Positions 11,246-22,555 are shown, counted from the first letter of the stretch. The stretch: 64,000 nt of DNA from Harmothoe impar (GCA_947462335.1 OX381705.1:2356001-2420000), one strand, 5' to 3'. Notes: generated by a model not told the origin, from the sequence alone. Made by a program: numbers and translations.

Positions 11246-14109
11246 TCAGAAGAGGGTCCGTCTTTTTGTTTCTCGACCGATGATACATTCTTAGTATCCT
11301 TGGACCAACATGTCCTTGCAAAGTGACCCTTCTTCCCACAATTATAGCATTTCGTGTCTTTGTTGGGTTTCCCCTTACCGCGACCACGAGTTGCGACCTT
11401 TTCAGCCTTCTCAGCCTTACTACGCTCCTCCATGACTTTTCCGATCATGGTCTTCAATGCACCCTCCTCTGGCGCTTGAGCGTCTGATCCTGGAACCTTT
11501 CGTCTTACATAAAAAGAACGACGTCCTTTCCATTTAGGATCTATTGCTGCCACCTCTTGCACTCCCTCTGTAGTCAGTTCAACCTCTTCTACGGGCATCT
11601 CTATTACTGCTACAGGGGCTGCCTCTACAGTTTTCAACAGCTTCCTCTTTCTCAGAGCATCTTCCGTAAGCTCGAAGATATCTGCTAGGGACATAGTGGT
11701 CTTCCACTGTGAAGCAATCTCGCTCGACAATCTTTCGTCTTTAAGTCCATCTATATACAGGCTGGACAACTTCCTTACCAGCCATGGATCACTTGGACTC
11801 ATAGATGCAAATGCTTCTGCTGCTAGCACTCTGAGAGCCATTCCAAACTGTCTGTGCCCTTCACCGGGCTTCTGAACTCTTGCCTCTAGCTCAGATGCGG
11901 GATCCGCACCGGATGTGGAACCTAAAGCCCATGAAGCTGTTTCCACTAATCCCTTGTACGTTCTTCCCCCGCTTAATTCAAAGCTTGTTAGGGCGGGATC
12001 ACCAGGACCATCCCGCAGACACCATGACAAAGCTGCAAGGCACTCATCGCCTTCCCAACCATTATGTCTCATATCTGCTGAAAATCGTGTGAACCATTTT
12101 CTCCATGGAACCGAGCCATCATACTGCTTCATCTTGATCGCCTGCTTCCTCACAGGTGTCATCCCCGTTCTCAACGGTATATCAGCCTGACTCAAAGCAT
12201 AGTCCACTGCCTTAAAGTTCCCCACGTCATTCTGTACCGCATCAATCCCCAATCTTCTAATTGCTGGATTGCTCTGGAACACTGCCTCATCTTCCATTGA
12301 CATATTTCCCCTATGTTGATAGGGTGTCCCACTCTGATTAGTACCTCCGGTCCTTGGTGTATACATGCTTCCTGGAGTTACATGACTGCCAGGTAATGGG
12401 GGAGGTGGTATATTGAACATAGGCCTCGCGTTCCCATAACAGTTATCCGGTCCCACATTGCCCCATCCCCCGTAGGAGGTGTTAGGCCCGGCCAGATTCC
12501 CTTGACCTGGCGGCCGAGCATTCATGTATGCTCCACCGGGCAAACCTGGTCTACCTACCGTAGACACATTTACCGGAACTGTAGGAACTTGCCTTGTCCC
12601 TGGAGCTGGAGTAGAATGAGCACCTGGAGCTGGAGCAGTGTTAACTGGTCCCACAGGAGGCTTATTCCCGGTAGCCTGGGCTACCGGAACGTCTCCTTTC
12701 ACTCCCTTAGTGTCATTCTCCACACTCACTGATTCTGTTTCTTCAAGAAAGCAATCTAACTTCTCCTGAAACAATTTTTCAACTCTACCACACAGTTCTA
12801 ACATGAACTCCTCATTCTTATCAAACTTACTGCCATGCATCGATGAGTGTCCACTCACACTGGATAACATATCTGCTGTATGTATCACCATGGAACTATC
12901 TAGATCCTCAGTGACAGGTGGTTTCACTACCTCCTCCACTGTATTGACTATAACTACTGAGGGCTCGTCGGCAGTCACAAAGGTCTCATCTCTAGACACC
13001 TCCTGCGCCTTTCCCACCGGGTCCCCAATTTCCTTCGTCCCTTTTGGTTCTAGCTTATTCATCATGTGATTTTCAGCTTGTTGAGCTAGCGCCTCTAACT
13101 CTCCCAGCTTACTATCCTGCTTATTCAACAACTCATCATACTGCGCTACTTGTAACTGTCTTGCTAGAATCTCGGAACTAATTTCTTTATTCCGCACCAC
13201 TAGCTTTTCTGTTTCAGACTTCAGTCTGACTTCAGTACCCTCAAGTAGACCCACATTGACAGAAATCTGTTCCAGATGTTTGATCTGAGCTGCATGTTCC
13301 CCAATGTTTCCTGACCTTTTTGCCAAAAAACTCTTTTCAAAAGCTTCCCTTTCCTCCTTCAGCTTCCTGAGGGATTCTTCCTCTAGCCTTATCCCTTCCT
13401 TCATATGCTCATGCTCGTTTCTCAATCGGAGCGTCCTTATGTCCTCCAGGCTCAACCTTCCCCTGGGCTCATAAGGCGGAACCTCTAGACCACGTATTGT
13501 CAATGTAAAAGGATCCGGGAACAGCTTATCTCCCCTGGAGATTACCTCAGCTGTCTCTTCCCCTTCCCCAGGAGTTTCCTCTAGGTCGTCCCTTTTGACA
13601 ACCTCAACTCCTTCCTGACTAACTGGGACTACCACTCTAGTCCCTCCCACTGCTTCTACAGTGGGTACTGGTCTACGTTCCCATCTCACTGGTACATCTA
13701 CTGTACCCTCCAGACTAGGTATACTAGAGTCACTATCTTCCCCAGCATCTTCCATGGTCACCTGTCCAAGGGTCACATCCTCCCGTGAGGTGTCCCCCAC
13801 CTGGACAGGTCCCTCCATAACCCTATCTGGCTCTAGAGCTGGACGTTTTGCTGGAGGATCCCCTTGTGAATCCTCAGATCTCACCTCGTGGGCCTCCTCC
13901 TCTCCTCCATGTCCAATTTCCCTACTCTGATTGAAAGTATGTACCTTCTGCCTAGCATTAAACCTCACCCTAGATCGTAATCTAGGACGCATCCCCTCCC
14001 CTTGGTTAGTAACCAACGGGGGAGGTACCTCCGTATCTGACATATCTTCACCACACAAAAGCAACCTGTAATAGCTATCCTTGAAACCTACCAATTCTGG
14101 TTCAAACAT
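11218..14109 (-). CDS. gag: retrotransposon Gag (963 aa, CCHC zinc knuckle)
   Basis: Structural polyprotein of the same element, expected to assemble particles and bind its RNA. It starts at an ATG at 14107-14109; a second ATG at codon 23 (MSDTE) is an alternative. Residues 1-200 are acidic and Ser/Pro-rich. About 220-350 is a strongly charged heptad-like coiled coil. About 470-610 is Pro/Gly-rich. A capsid-like helical domain lies at about 660-830 and includes WRKWFTRF. A single CCHC knuckle (CYNCGKKGHFARTC) sits at 921-934. The long N-terminal extension and coiled coil make it larger than common gypsy Gag. It ends with TAA at 11218-11220, directly after GAA AAC. The frame is undamaged. Confidence 0.92.
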   Translation of the reverse strand: MFEPELVGFKDSYYRLLLCGEDMSDTEVPPPLVTNQGEGMRPRLRSRVRFNARQKVHTFNQSREIGHGGEEEAHEVRSEDSQGDPPAKRPALEPDRVMEGPVQVGDTSREDVTLGQVTMEDAGEDSDSSIPSLEGTVDVPVRWERRPVPTVEAVGGTRVVVPVSQEGVEVVKRDDLEETPGEGEETAEVISRGDKLFPDPFTLTIRGLEVPPYEPRGRLSLEDIRTLRLRNEHEHMKEGIRLEEESLRKLKEEREAFEKSFLAKRSGNIGEHAAQIKHLEQISVNVGLLEGTEVRLKSETEKLVVRNKEISSEILARQLQVAQYDELLNKQDSKLGELEALAQQAENHMMNKLEPKGTKEIGDPVGKAQEVSRDETFVTADEPSVVIVNTVEEVVKPPVTEDLDSSMVIHTADMLSSVSGHSSMHGSKFDKNEEFMLELCGRVEKLFQEKLDCFLEETESVSVENDTKGVKGDVPVAQATGNKPPVGPVNTAPAPGAHSTPAPGTRQVPTVPVNVSTVGRPGLPGGAYMNARPPGQGNLAGPNTSYGGWGNVGPDNCYGNARPMFNIPPPPLPGSHVTPGSMYTPRTGGTNQSGTPYQHRGNMSMEDEAVFQSNPAIRRLGIDAVQNDVGNFKAVDYALSQADIPLRTGMTPVRKQAIKMKQYDGSVPWRKWFTRFSADMRHNGWEGDECLAALSWCLRDGPGDPALTSFELSGGRTYKGLVETASWALGSTSGADPASELEARVQKPGEGHRQFGMALRVLAAEAFASMSPSDPWLVRKLSSLYIDGLKDERLSSEIASQWKTTMSLADIFELTEDALRKRKLLKTVEAAPVAVIEMPVEEVELTTEGVQEVAAIDPKWKGRRSFYVRRKVPGSDAQAPEEGALKTMIGKVMEERSKAEKAEKVATRGRGKGKPNKDTKCYNCGKKGHFARTCWSKDTKNVSSVEKQKDGPSSDQSPPPTEN

Positions 14110-14179
14110 ATAAGAGCTTACCTCTCAATTTCAGAAAGAAGAGTAAAAAAATAAATGTAAATCAATACTTACCCAAAGT

Positions 14180-14192
14180 GGTCACGGCACCA
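14180..14192 (-). promoter_or_regulatory. primer-binding site
   Basis: Minus-strand TGGTGCCGTGACC lies one base inside the LTR edge. It begins with TGG, as expected for pairing to a tRNA 3' end (GGTCACGGCACCA). I do not assign the tRNA. Confidence 0.75.
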
Positions 14193-14193
14193 G

Positions 14194-14971
14194 TGTAGCT
14201 GTTGGCTATTCTAAGATAGACATCTGCTATGAAAAACTCCAGATTCGAAAATAGGTTGTTCAGAAATTACACTTTATTCATTCTGACATACGGCTCGTAA
14301 TCATACAGACGGATAGCAATAATCAAATAGGCTTCTGAACACCAGTGGTCATATGAACATACAGGAGGTATACGCTCACGGTCTAGTACATAATTCCCGA
14401 GTTCCAAGGCTCTCTTCCATCTTGGTTAACTCCACTTGGATCAGACTCCCCCAGAGGGAGTTCTGTACCCGGAGTTGTACACCAGTGCGTCTATCTCCTC
14501 TAGTTCCCCCAGAGGGTGGAACAGAGAAAGACGCAGGGTGACCAAGGTGGAAGCAGCGACAGGACTAGGCCTAAAAGGTACAACAGAGTTCGGGGAAGCT
14601 CTGTTGTGGAGCAGCCAAGCTGGCCGAAGTGCGCAGCAAGACTGGGTCCTCGATTAGCAGAACCCCAGGTCTTATGTACTGGTCGTTATGTAATTCTCTC
14701 CATTACTCGTAAACACTTGAGTTCCCGAGGAACTCCGGGTAACCACGCGCCGGTGCATCCGAGCCGACACCGTACCCGAGATATGTCGGGTGACACGTGG
14801 CGGTCACGGCTCAATGCACATAACCAGGCCGCGCTCCACCATTCCTCAGGTGGGCTTATATAACCTTATACTCGGCAGTAGACAGGAGTGCGGCCTGGAT
14901 ACACGACAACACATATACCAAATATAACTCCAACTGGTTCCATAGAAATAGTACAGCGGCGACCCACTACA
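14194..14971 (-). repeat. 5' long terminal repeat
   Basis: Bounded by TGTAG at one end and CTACA at the other, giving the usual TG...CA form with a 5-bp inverted repeat. A TTATATAA box lies at 14856-14863 and an AATAAA signal at 14273-14278 on the minus strand, giving U3, a long R and a short U5. Only one LTR is present, so the outer edge (14971) rests on the terminal inverted repeat and not on comparison with a partner. Confidence 0.75.
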
Positions 14972-15025
14972 ATAATAATGTGAAATTCCTGTGGAAATGT
15001 GGGATAAACAATTTGATTATGGTTA

Positions 15026-15312
15026 GGCCACTCAAAAAAATAAAATGGTTTCTCATCACCGCGCGCATCTTAAAAATCTGGTTTTGGGGAAAACTTTTTT
15101 CTTTTTTTTTGCCAAATTTTGATGAAAAACCTCATCAAAATGGATGAAATTTGTCATATTTGGTATCAAATTAAAGCTAATAATGCTAGCAATGCAGTCA
15201 TATAGAAATAACTTACATTTTCCCAACTTCTAAGGATCAATTAATTCTTAACCAATAAAATGTGAATTTTGGCCAAAGAAACCCGTAAATTGTCCATACA
15301 TTTTGGCCTGCT

Positions 15313-15345
<33 letters not shown>

Positions 15346-15407
15346 CCTCCCTCGTCAGATTTCTCAGACCTTGGTGATGAGAAACCACTTCTTTTTTTTG
15401 AGTGGCC
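15026..15407. mobile_element. MITE, PIF/Harbinger-like, 382 bp, TTA target duplication
   Basis: Inverted ends begin GGCCACTCAAAAAAATAAAA and end TTTTTTTTGAGTGGCC. The match continues through TGGTTTCTCATCACC for about 35 bp. TTA flanks both sides exactly (15023-15025 and 15408-15410). A 3-bp TWA duplication with GGC ends is the PIF/Harbinger signature. A poly-A tract of about 28 lies inside at 15317-15344. No transposase frame. Confidence 0.85.
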
Positions 15408-15410
15408 TTA

Positions 15411-17050
15411 CTTGGAGAAGAGGGTAGTCTGTCTGATAAACAGGTCGATACCCCAGTAAGAAAGCAGTTCAGGACAGACAGGGTACCTCCCAGTGGCTGT
15501 GCTGACAGATAACAAGTTCTCAGTTGGACTTGAAGTGTCAGTTACCACTTTTTCAGCGGTCAGTTATTGCTATTATCAGGGTATAAAACTAATATTCCAA
15601 AAAACCTTTCATGCTGAGATTTGAAGTAAAATTTAACTTCAAAAGTAAACCTTCATATTTTGCATTTACTGAACATTTTTCGTTAACACCTTCGAATTTA
15701 CGCTATTGCCTCAAAATGTTCTCGAAATTCTCCAAATGTACGCTATTTATTAGCACCATGTTTTTTGGATACAGAAATTCTATATAAAAAGTTAAGTTCA
15801 TTTATCAATAGAGTATGTCTTTTTTGTAGCATTTATATGGAAAAAGATTATTCTGCAACACCTTTGTCATGCTATCAAATTATCTATATTTTCTGTAACA
15901 GACCCCAGTGATGCCTTTCTTTTTATGGACATTCTGTGCAGCATCTTTGTTAATCATTGCCTATGTTAACTTGCCTTTTGTCTGTTTTTCCATCTCTGCC
16001 TGTCTCCACAGATTATGCCACCTTGTCCCACTGCCTCTGCTCACAACTCCCGCATGTCTGTACGCCGCTCTGATATATGTACACATCCCCAGATGCTAAA
16101 GCGGCAGGTGACTTTCCTGTTATGACCGTTAAACACTGCAGGGACAGGGTGGGCTGTAAAACATGAATCCCACAGGCAATGAGCAGATTTCAACAGGATC
16201 CTCAGCAGTAAACCATGTCAGAGGAGGCAGGTGCTGAGTTGGTGGTGCACCTGCAGCATTTAGAGTTACATAAAAACTGTACACTGCCAGATGCTTGTCA
16301 TACGTCCCTGGTTCAGGACACAACCTGCCCTACATCTCAGGGGTCTGATTGACGTTCTGATTTAATCAGGCAGCTTCTGAATTGGAACAACAGCATTTAG
16401 GAGTAATCATGCATACCTTCTAAAAGAAATCATGAATTTCTGGCAACTTACGCTGGATGGCAGATTTTGCAGATCGTTCCAGATAATATTAAGATACAAT
16501 TTCTACCTGGACCTTTACTAGAGAATGAAATGATGGATTAATGCACTATGCCAATCATAAAGGGTTAACAGCCGCTAATGTAGCAGGGCTGGGTGTAAGA
16601 GTTGGTAACCGACTGCTTCATGTGAGCTGCTCACTATTTTAGCTCAGAATTATGAGTTATTATTAGAGGCATGGTATCTAACTCAACATGCATCAAGTTC
16701 TAAATCAACCTATCCACGGCAAATCATAAGGCTTGTAGCTTAAATTCTACTTCATAAACAATTGTTTAACTTAACCTAAAGTGTAAGTACATCGGCAATC
16801 ACTTTCATACTGTTCTTCCACAGCACTGTTGCTTAAGCATATACATGTAATGCATTCATTCTTCTTAGTTTCCTGTTATAAACATATTGTAATCACAAAA
16901 TTATTTTTGTTCCTCTTCAGACCGAAATTCTTGAATTCAAAGGAACATAATGTCTACATGGGCTGAATATTTGAGGGGGACCCATGCAAGACACCAAAAA
17001 AGCAGGGGAGAAGAAGTTATCAGGCGGAAGGAGAATATTACTTCGAACCG
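15411..17050. other. gene-free stretch with one dispersed repeat
   Basis: No supported gene. 16130-16275 matches 22425-22555 (listed separately). Small open frames have no domain. Confidence 0.5.
16130..16275 (+). repeat. dispersed repeat B, copy 1
   Basis: Shares GGACAGGGTGGGCTGTAAAA, CAGCAGTAAACCATGTC and GGAGGCAGGTGCTG with 22425-22555 in the same order and orientation. Confidence 0.75.
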
Positions 17051-17051
17051 A

Positions 17052-17178
17052 GCTAACAATAAAACGTTATTTTACATCAAAATAATGTCTCAAAACTTTA
17101 TATAATGCTATGTCATAGTAAGGAGAAAATCGTTACATAACGTAAAATAAATGTGGTGTAACGTTTTTTTTTCACTTG
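17052..17178. mobile_element. short MITE, ACGTT-rich family, copy 2
   Basis: Reverse-oriented relative of 6942-7078: AGCTAACAATAAAACGTTAT at left, TAGTAAGGAG inside, and a TAACGTTTTTTTTC end. More diverged than copy 1. Confidence 0.6.
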
Positions 17179-17227
17179 GAATATGATTGTTCCTTTGGAC
17201 TCCTTGTTAGGCAGGGTAGATATGGTT

Positions 17228-17535
17228 TAATCAACCTCAGGACCATGGACACGTGTGTTGCTAGGGAGAAAAACAATAGTACAGCTGTTGCTAGGCTGCC
17301 AGCTGTATTAGCAACAAACTAATAGAACGATTGAATTCCTTGGGTCCATGTAGGTATGAGTATAATCAACCTCAGGATCATGGAAATGTGTGTTGCTAGG
17401 CAGATAAACAATTAGAATAGATGTGGTTAGGCAACAAGCTGGATTGGCAACAAACCAACAGAACCATTGAATTCCTTGGGTCCATGTTAAGGGGGATAGT
17501 TATGATTATAATCAAATTCAGGACCTATCAAAGGT
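17228..17535. repeat. ~136-146-bp tandem duplication, 2.2 copies
   Basis: Units run from ATCAACCTCAGGA(C/T)CATGG, through GTGTGTTGCTAGG, to TTCCTTGGGTCCATG. Starts lie near 17230, 17365 and 17511. Confidence 0.8.
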
Positions 17536-17937
17536 TGATTAATATTAGTGTTTTCACATATGCATAAATTTGTGTAGTGACACCTGAAACAAAATGGTGA
17601 CACCCGTACTGAATTCCTGTAGTGTGAAAAATCTATAAGGCCTCAGCCTTGTGGTTCACAGGCTCACCACCAGGGTCCCTCTCCTGCCTTTCGGCCTTAA
17701 AAATATATAAATATCAATATCAATATCAATTTTAGCGTCAAAAATATATAGATATGAATATAAATATCAACATTAGCGTAACCACTCCAAGGTAGGTTTA
17801 GGCAGTACCTGTAGAGAGGGCGTCCAGTGGTAGAGTTGAGTTTGAGTTTAATTATTTCATTAAGCAAAATACATCTCAATAATACAAGAGTCCTCCCCGT
17901 ATTGCCATTTACATCAATGTAGAATGAAAATGGAACA

Positions 17938-18883
17938 TATATGGCTCACTCTCACCAACTCAGTGCAACTAAAAAAGTGACGTACATGATCGGTGGACGT
18001 ACATGATCGGTGGACGTACATGATCGGCAGAGGACAAAATCCGTCTTTTACCTCCTGCACTACGATGTTTAACTCTCCCAACCATACCTACAGGCTATAA
18101 TGTATCTTTGGGGAGTTTATTAGAAAAAAAAACCTCCCAAAATATTTATAGGGGCCGGAGGGGGGGGGGCTCAATGTGTAACCGATCATGTACGTCACAT
18201 GACGTACATGATCGGCTTGGAATGTCATGTAAAATTTCCTCATTACCCACTGCTTCACATGTCTATGATTATACATATTTAGACCTACATTATATGTACA
18301 CCTTGCTATGATTGATTTATGTTTTATATATGGTCAGAAAGGGTAATTAAGACAGTCAATAAATAATGGCCGATCATGTACGTCACATGACGTACATGAT
18401 CGGTATTTCAAATGTCATGTAAAATACTCTTACTAGTCGCATCTACACATGTCTAACATCTTACATGTCAAGACACACATCATATGTACACCTAGGTAAG
18501 GTTTATTTATGTTTTTCCTTGTTCAGAAAGGGTAGGGCAGTCAATAATCACCGATCATGTACGTCACCGATCATGTACGTCACATGACGTACATGATCGG
18601 TATTGAAATGTCAAGTAAAATTCTCTTCCTAGTCGAATATACACATGTCTAACATTTTACATGTCAAGCCACACATCATATGTACACCTTGGTAAGGTTT
18701 ACTTATGTTATATGATGATCAGAAAGACTGGGGCAGTCAATAATCACCGATCATGTACGTCACCGATCATGTACGTCACCGATCATGTACGTCACCGATC
18801 ATGTACGTCTCCCGATCATGTACGTCTCCCGATCATGTACGTCACTTTTTTAGTTGCACTGATATGGTGAGAGTGAGCCATAT
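17938..18883. mobile_element. inverted-repeat element with TGACGTACATGATCGG arrays
   Basis: Outer arms ATATGGCTCACTCTCACCA...GTGCAACTAAAAAAGTGAC (17938 onward) and their complement (ending 18883) match over about 42 bp with two mismatches. Inside are 16 copies of TGACGTACATGATCGG or its complement (my count), alone, head-to-tail, or as palindromes of 16+2+16 nt (for example 18370-18403). Three intervening segments of about 180-195 bp are themselves tandem repeats. No transposase frame, and no clear target-site duplication. Confidence 0.75.
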
Positions 18884-19440
18884 TTAGACAGACATTACAT
18901 TATAATCAAAAACCTTGAGTGACAAATTCGAGCAGAATCAGCAGGGTGTGCATACTTGTGGTTTTTGTAGGTCAATTGGGTGGTTACCAGTGGTGCAAGC
19001 TCCTCCTTTGTCAGGGCAGCTGTGAACTAGGTCTTGTCTTCTAGATGGTGCCTTGTGTGGTGACATCTGTCCCAGAGTTTCATACCTAAAAGATATCTTC
19101 GAGGATGGCACAATGCATTAAGGCATTATGCTCTTTGTCCTCATGACACATGTAAGCCGCCCTTGTGAGTCATTCATCAGCAATATATTCTAACATCATG
19201 CAGGTCCTAAGAGTTGAGATACTCCGGTAGGGTAGGCATGATGCACCAATGCAGCACCAGAGAGTTACCTATCTGGGCTGCATTAGTGCATTATGGCCAG
19301 AAATGTCATTCTTTACTAGACATTTAAGGGTTTGGGGCACCATGTTACATCCCAGACCTCTGTCACCACCATTCGTGTGTCCAGAGGCCCAGCTCTTACC
19401 ACTGCAGGCTGTAGGTGCTGTGGGGGGTAGCAGGTCTAGC
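18884..19440. other. gene-free stretch
   Basis: No supported gene or element. Words such as GCACCAATGCAGCACCAG recur loosely near 27000 and 46570. Confidence 0.45.
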
Positions 19441-19450
19441 TCTGATCCCC

Positions 19451-20014
19451 CTGAGCAGCTCTGAGCTGCTCCCACCCACCAACAAGCCCCTCAGATCCCA
19501 CTTACATGCCACCTCCCCCTGAGCTGCTCCCACCCACCAACAAGCCCCTCAGATCCCACTCACATGCCACTCCCCCTGAGCTGCTCCCACCCACCAACAC
19601 AACCCTCAGATCCCACTTACATGCCACCTCCCCCTGAGCTGCTCCCATCCACCAACAAGCCCCTCAGATCCCACTCACATGCCACCTCCCCCTGAGCTGC
19701 TCCCACCCACCAACAAGCCCCTCAGATCCTGCTCACATGCCACCTCTGGGTGGGCTCAGGCCTGGAGAGCCCCAATTATTGATAGCGCTACGACCAAGGC
19801 AGATAGTATAGGAACAGGGAGGAGGAGGAATACCAGTCATACCGATCTGACATCAGCAAAGAAGCTTATCCTTAAATATTTATTTTACGAGAATAATCAA
19901 TAAGTATGATACATGAAACAAATACAAATATTCACCTTAATATCAAAGAACGCTTAAACGCTGGGTAAAGCCCAGAGTTTCTTGGTGATTTCTCAGTTTT
20001 CAGGGCACATCACA
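19451..20014 (+). repeat. 967-bp duplication, left copy (58-bp satellite plus unique tail)
   Basis: Begins with 58-bp satellite units (GAGCTGCTCCCACCCACCAA core, to about 19745) and ends with a non-repeated tail of about 270 bp containing TGATAGCGCTACGACCAAGG. The same sequence recurs at 20418-20981 with a constant offset of 967 at both ends, so there is no net indel. Confidence 0.9.
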
Positions 20015-20035
20015 AGGGGGAGGTGGCATGTAAGC

Positions 20036-20417
20036 CCCTCAGATCTCACTTACATGCCACCTCCCCCTGAGCTGCTCCCACCCACCAGCAAGCCCATCAG
20101 ATCCCACTCACATGCCACCTCCCCCTGAGCTGCTCCCACCCACCAACAAGCCGCTCAGATCCCACTTACATGCCACCTCCCCCTGAGCTGCTCCCACCCA
20201 CCAACAAGCCGCTCAGATCCCACTCACATGCCACTCCCCCTGAGCTGCTCCCACCCACCAACACAACCCTCAGACCCCACTTACATGCCACCTCCCCCTG
20301 AGCTGATACCACCCACCAACAAGCCCCTCAGATCCCACTTACATGCCACCTCCCCCTGAGCTGCTCCCACCCACCCACAAGCCCCTCAGATCATGTTACA
20401 TGCCACCCCCCCCCCCC
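20036..20417 (+). repeat. 58-bp satellite, middle block
   Basis: Further units of the same satellite, with variants ACAACCCTCAGA(C/T)CCC and TGATACCACCCACC, between the two duplicated copies. Confidence 0.9.
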
Positions 20418-20981
20418 CTGAGCAGCTCTGAGCTGCTCCCACCCACCAACACAACCCTCAGACCCCACTTACATGCCACCTCCCCCTGAGCTGATACCAC
20501 CCACCAACAAGCCCCTCAGATCCCACTCACATGCCACTCCCCCTGAGCTGCTCCCACCCACCAACACAACCCTCAGATCCCACTTACATGCCACCTCCCC
20601 CTGAGCTGCTCCCATCCACCAACAAGCCCCTCAGATCCCACTCACATGCCACCTCCCCCTGAGCTGCTCCCACCCACCAACAAGCCCCTCAGATCCTTCT
20701 AACATGCCACCTCTGGGTGGGCTCAGGCCTGGAGAGCCCCAATTATTGATAGCGCTACGACCAAGGCAGATAGTATAGGAACAGGGAGGAGGAGGAATAC
20801 CAGTCATACCGATCTGACATCAGCAAAGAAGCTTATCCTTGAATATTTATTTTACGAGAATAATCAATAAGTATGATACATGAAACAAATACAAATATTC
20901 ACCTTAATATCAAAGAACGCTTAAACGCTGGGTAAAGCCCAGAGTTTCTTGGTGATTTCTCAGTTTTCAGGGCACATCACA
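20418..20981 (+). repeat. 967-bp duplication, right copy
   Basis: Near-identical to 19451-20014, including the unique tail ending CAGGGCACATCACA. A diverged third piece of the tail is at 27965-28055. Confidence 0.9.
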
Positions 20982-21311
20982 CTGCTTGCGCTTTCTGCCT
21001 CTGTTGATTTTGGGAGACGGTTAAAAAGGTCTCCAGGAGCTGCACGGGGAGGTATCTTTGGGATGAGGATCCAACATAAACCAAACTAAATAAGGCATGT
21101 AAAGGCCAACATGTATAGAAATGATAAAACCTGATAATTCAAACTCCATTTTGATCAATTTTGTTTAGATAGATGAAAACAGCAAGAAATGATCAATATG
21201 AATGATAAACTCTGCCATGCAGTGCTCGGTGTTATCTAAGTATATATGTGTGTGTGCTATATATCTATACGCAGGTATATTTATATATCCATGTGATCAC
21301 AGAAAGAGACA

Positions 21312-21586
21312 GCCTGCAGTAGTCTTGTCTCAGGTGTCTAATGGCTCCTCTTCAGTTGCTCTTTTGCATGAAGCCAATGGTCGTAAATTCTGCACCAGAT
21401 GCTCGTTCCCGGCAATCATTCACTGTGTACAAGGAGATGACATCCAGTTCTAAAGCGATAAAGCGATTGGCCAAGGCAGTGACATGTGATGTGCATTGTA
21501 TGCATGTATTGGAGTGGCCAGACAATAAGAGGAGGAAAAAAGGGAAACTAAGTGGGCGGTGATGTGACTCATATCATCCCTATCGC
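21312..21586 (+). repeat. dispersed repeat C, copy 1
   Basis: About 275 bp, colinear with 31891-32178 and roughly 85 percent similar by eye (CATCCAGTTCTAAAGCGATA and GTGGGCGGTGATGTGACTCA are shared). Both copies keep an open frame ending KKGKLSGR, but most differences change the residue, so I do not call a gene. Confidence 0.8.
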
Positions 21587-22189
21587 CTACACTGATTACT
21601 TTACACAGTAGGATAACATAGTGATCAAGTTGAAGCAGAATTCTTTGATAGAAGTTGGTCCCGAGCTATCTTAGATTAAGTTGCTTCAAATAGGCGTACT
21701 TGTATGTCTTAGAAATATGATTTTCTTTTTAGCATGAAGAGATCCAATTTGTATCAGCACTGAATTTTGTCGGGACTATCAATTTATAGGACACTGTATT
21801 GAAAAGGAATCTAATGGCAGTACTTGATCAGTTTTAATTAATCATATTTCTAAGAGAGGGGAAGAGGAAAAAGCTAATTTTGTCAAGGTATATACTTTGT
21901 TCAATTTCATTTTCAAAATGAAGTTGTTAAAACTTGCTCATTTAGTTTAAATACATACAACTTTTGTGAATAACAGTATCACCCCGTCATGTGTGTAATC
22001 AAACATTCCGCAACTTTTGCTATACAACCATGCCTCCTAATATCATTCCTTCATTTATCAATATCAATCTTGCTCTCTCAGTTTGTTGATAATCTTGTCC
22101 CTTCTATCTGCTTTCTTGGTTGTTTTATACCTGCTGCACCTTGCTAGATGCATTTCTAACTCTCCGCTGTAAATAGTTAGTGTAGGTAC

Positions 22190-22305
22190 ACAGTAGAATT
22201 TACTGTAGGTCTACAGTAGAATCTACTGTAGATTTAGAGTAGATTCTGCTGTTTACCTACAATGAACTGTACACCTACAGTAGAATCTAATGTTCACCTA
22301 CAAAA
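22190..22305. repeat. short degenerate repeats of TCTACTGTAGGT
   Basis: ACAGTAGAATCTACTGTAG-type words occur in both orientations, giving local fold-back potential. Confidence 0.6.
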
Positions 22306-22424
22306 ATGGGAACCAACTTTTTACAGGGTCTATCTCCCCTCGTGGGTCTGCTCCCTTCACCATCTCTGTCTCTGTACAAACCACCCAGCTGCTGAGTCTC
22401 ATGAGGCCCCACATGACGACATGT

Positions 22425-22555
22425 GGACACTACATGGACAGGGTGGGCTGTAAAACATGAATCCTGCAGGTTGTAAACGGGATCCCACAGCAGTAAACCA
22501 TGTCGGTGGAGGCAGGTGCTGGTTGGTGTACACCTGCAGCGTTTAGGGGTTCAAG
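22425..22555 (+). repeat. dispersed repeat B, copy 2
   Basis: Second copy of the repeat at 16130-16275. Confidence 0.75.

Larger units (their letters stand above)
8282..14971 (-). mobile_element. Ty3/gypsy-type LTR retrotransposon, 3'-truncated
   Basis: Order on the minus strand: LTR (14971-14194), primer-binding site (14192-14180), gag (14109-11218), then pol with protease, reverse transcriptase and RNase H (11245-8261). RT before RNase H with a CCHC gag is the Ty3/gypsy layout. Homology stops just after the pre-integrase linker near 8285. No integrase HHCC or DDE region and no second LTR follow. Both remaining frames are free of stops over about 960 codons each, so the copy is young despite the truncation. 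No target-site duplication can be tested because one end is lost. Confidence 0.93.

Noticed and set aside
11199..11387. 62-codon minus-strand frame overlapping the gag zinc knuckle
   Set aside because: Shadow of gag in another frame; not the pol frame.
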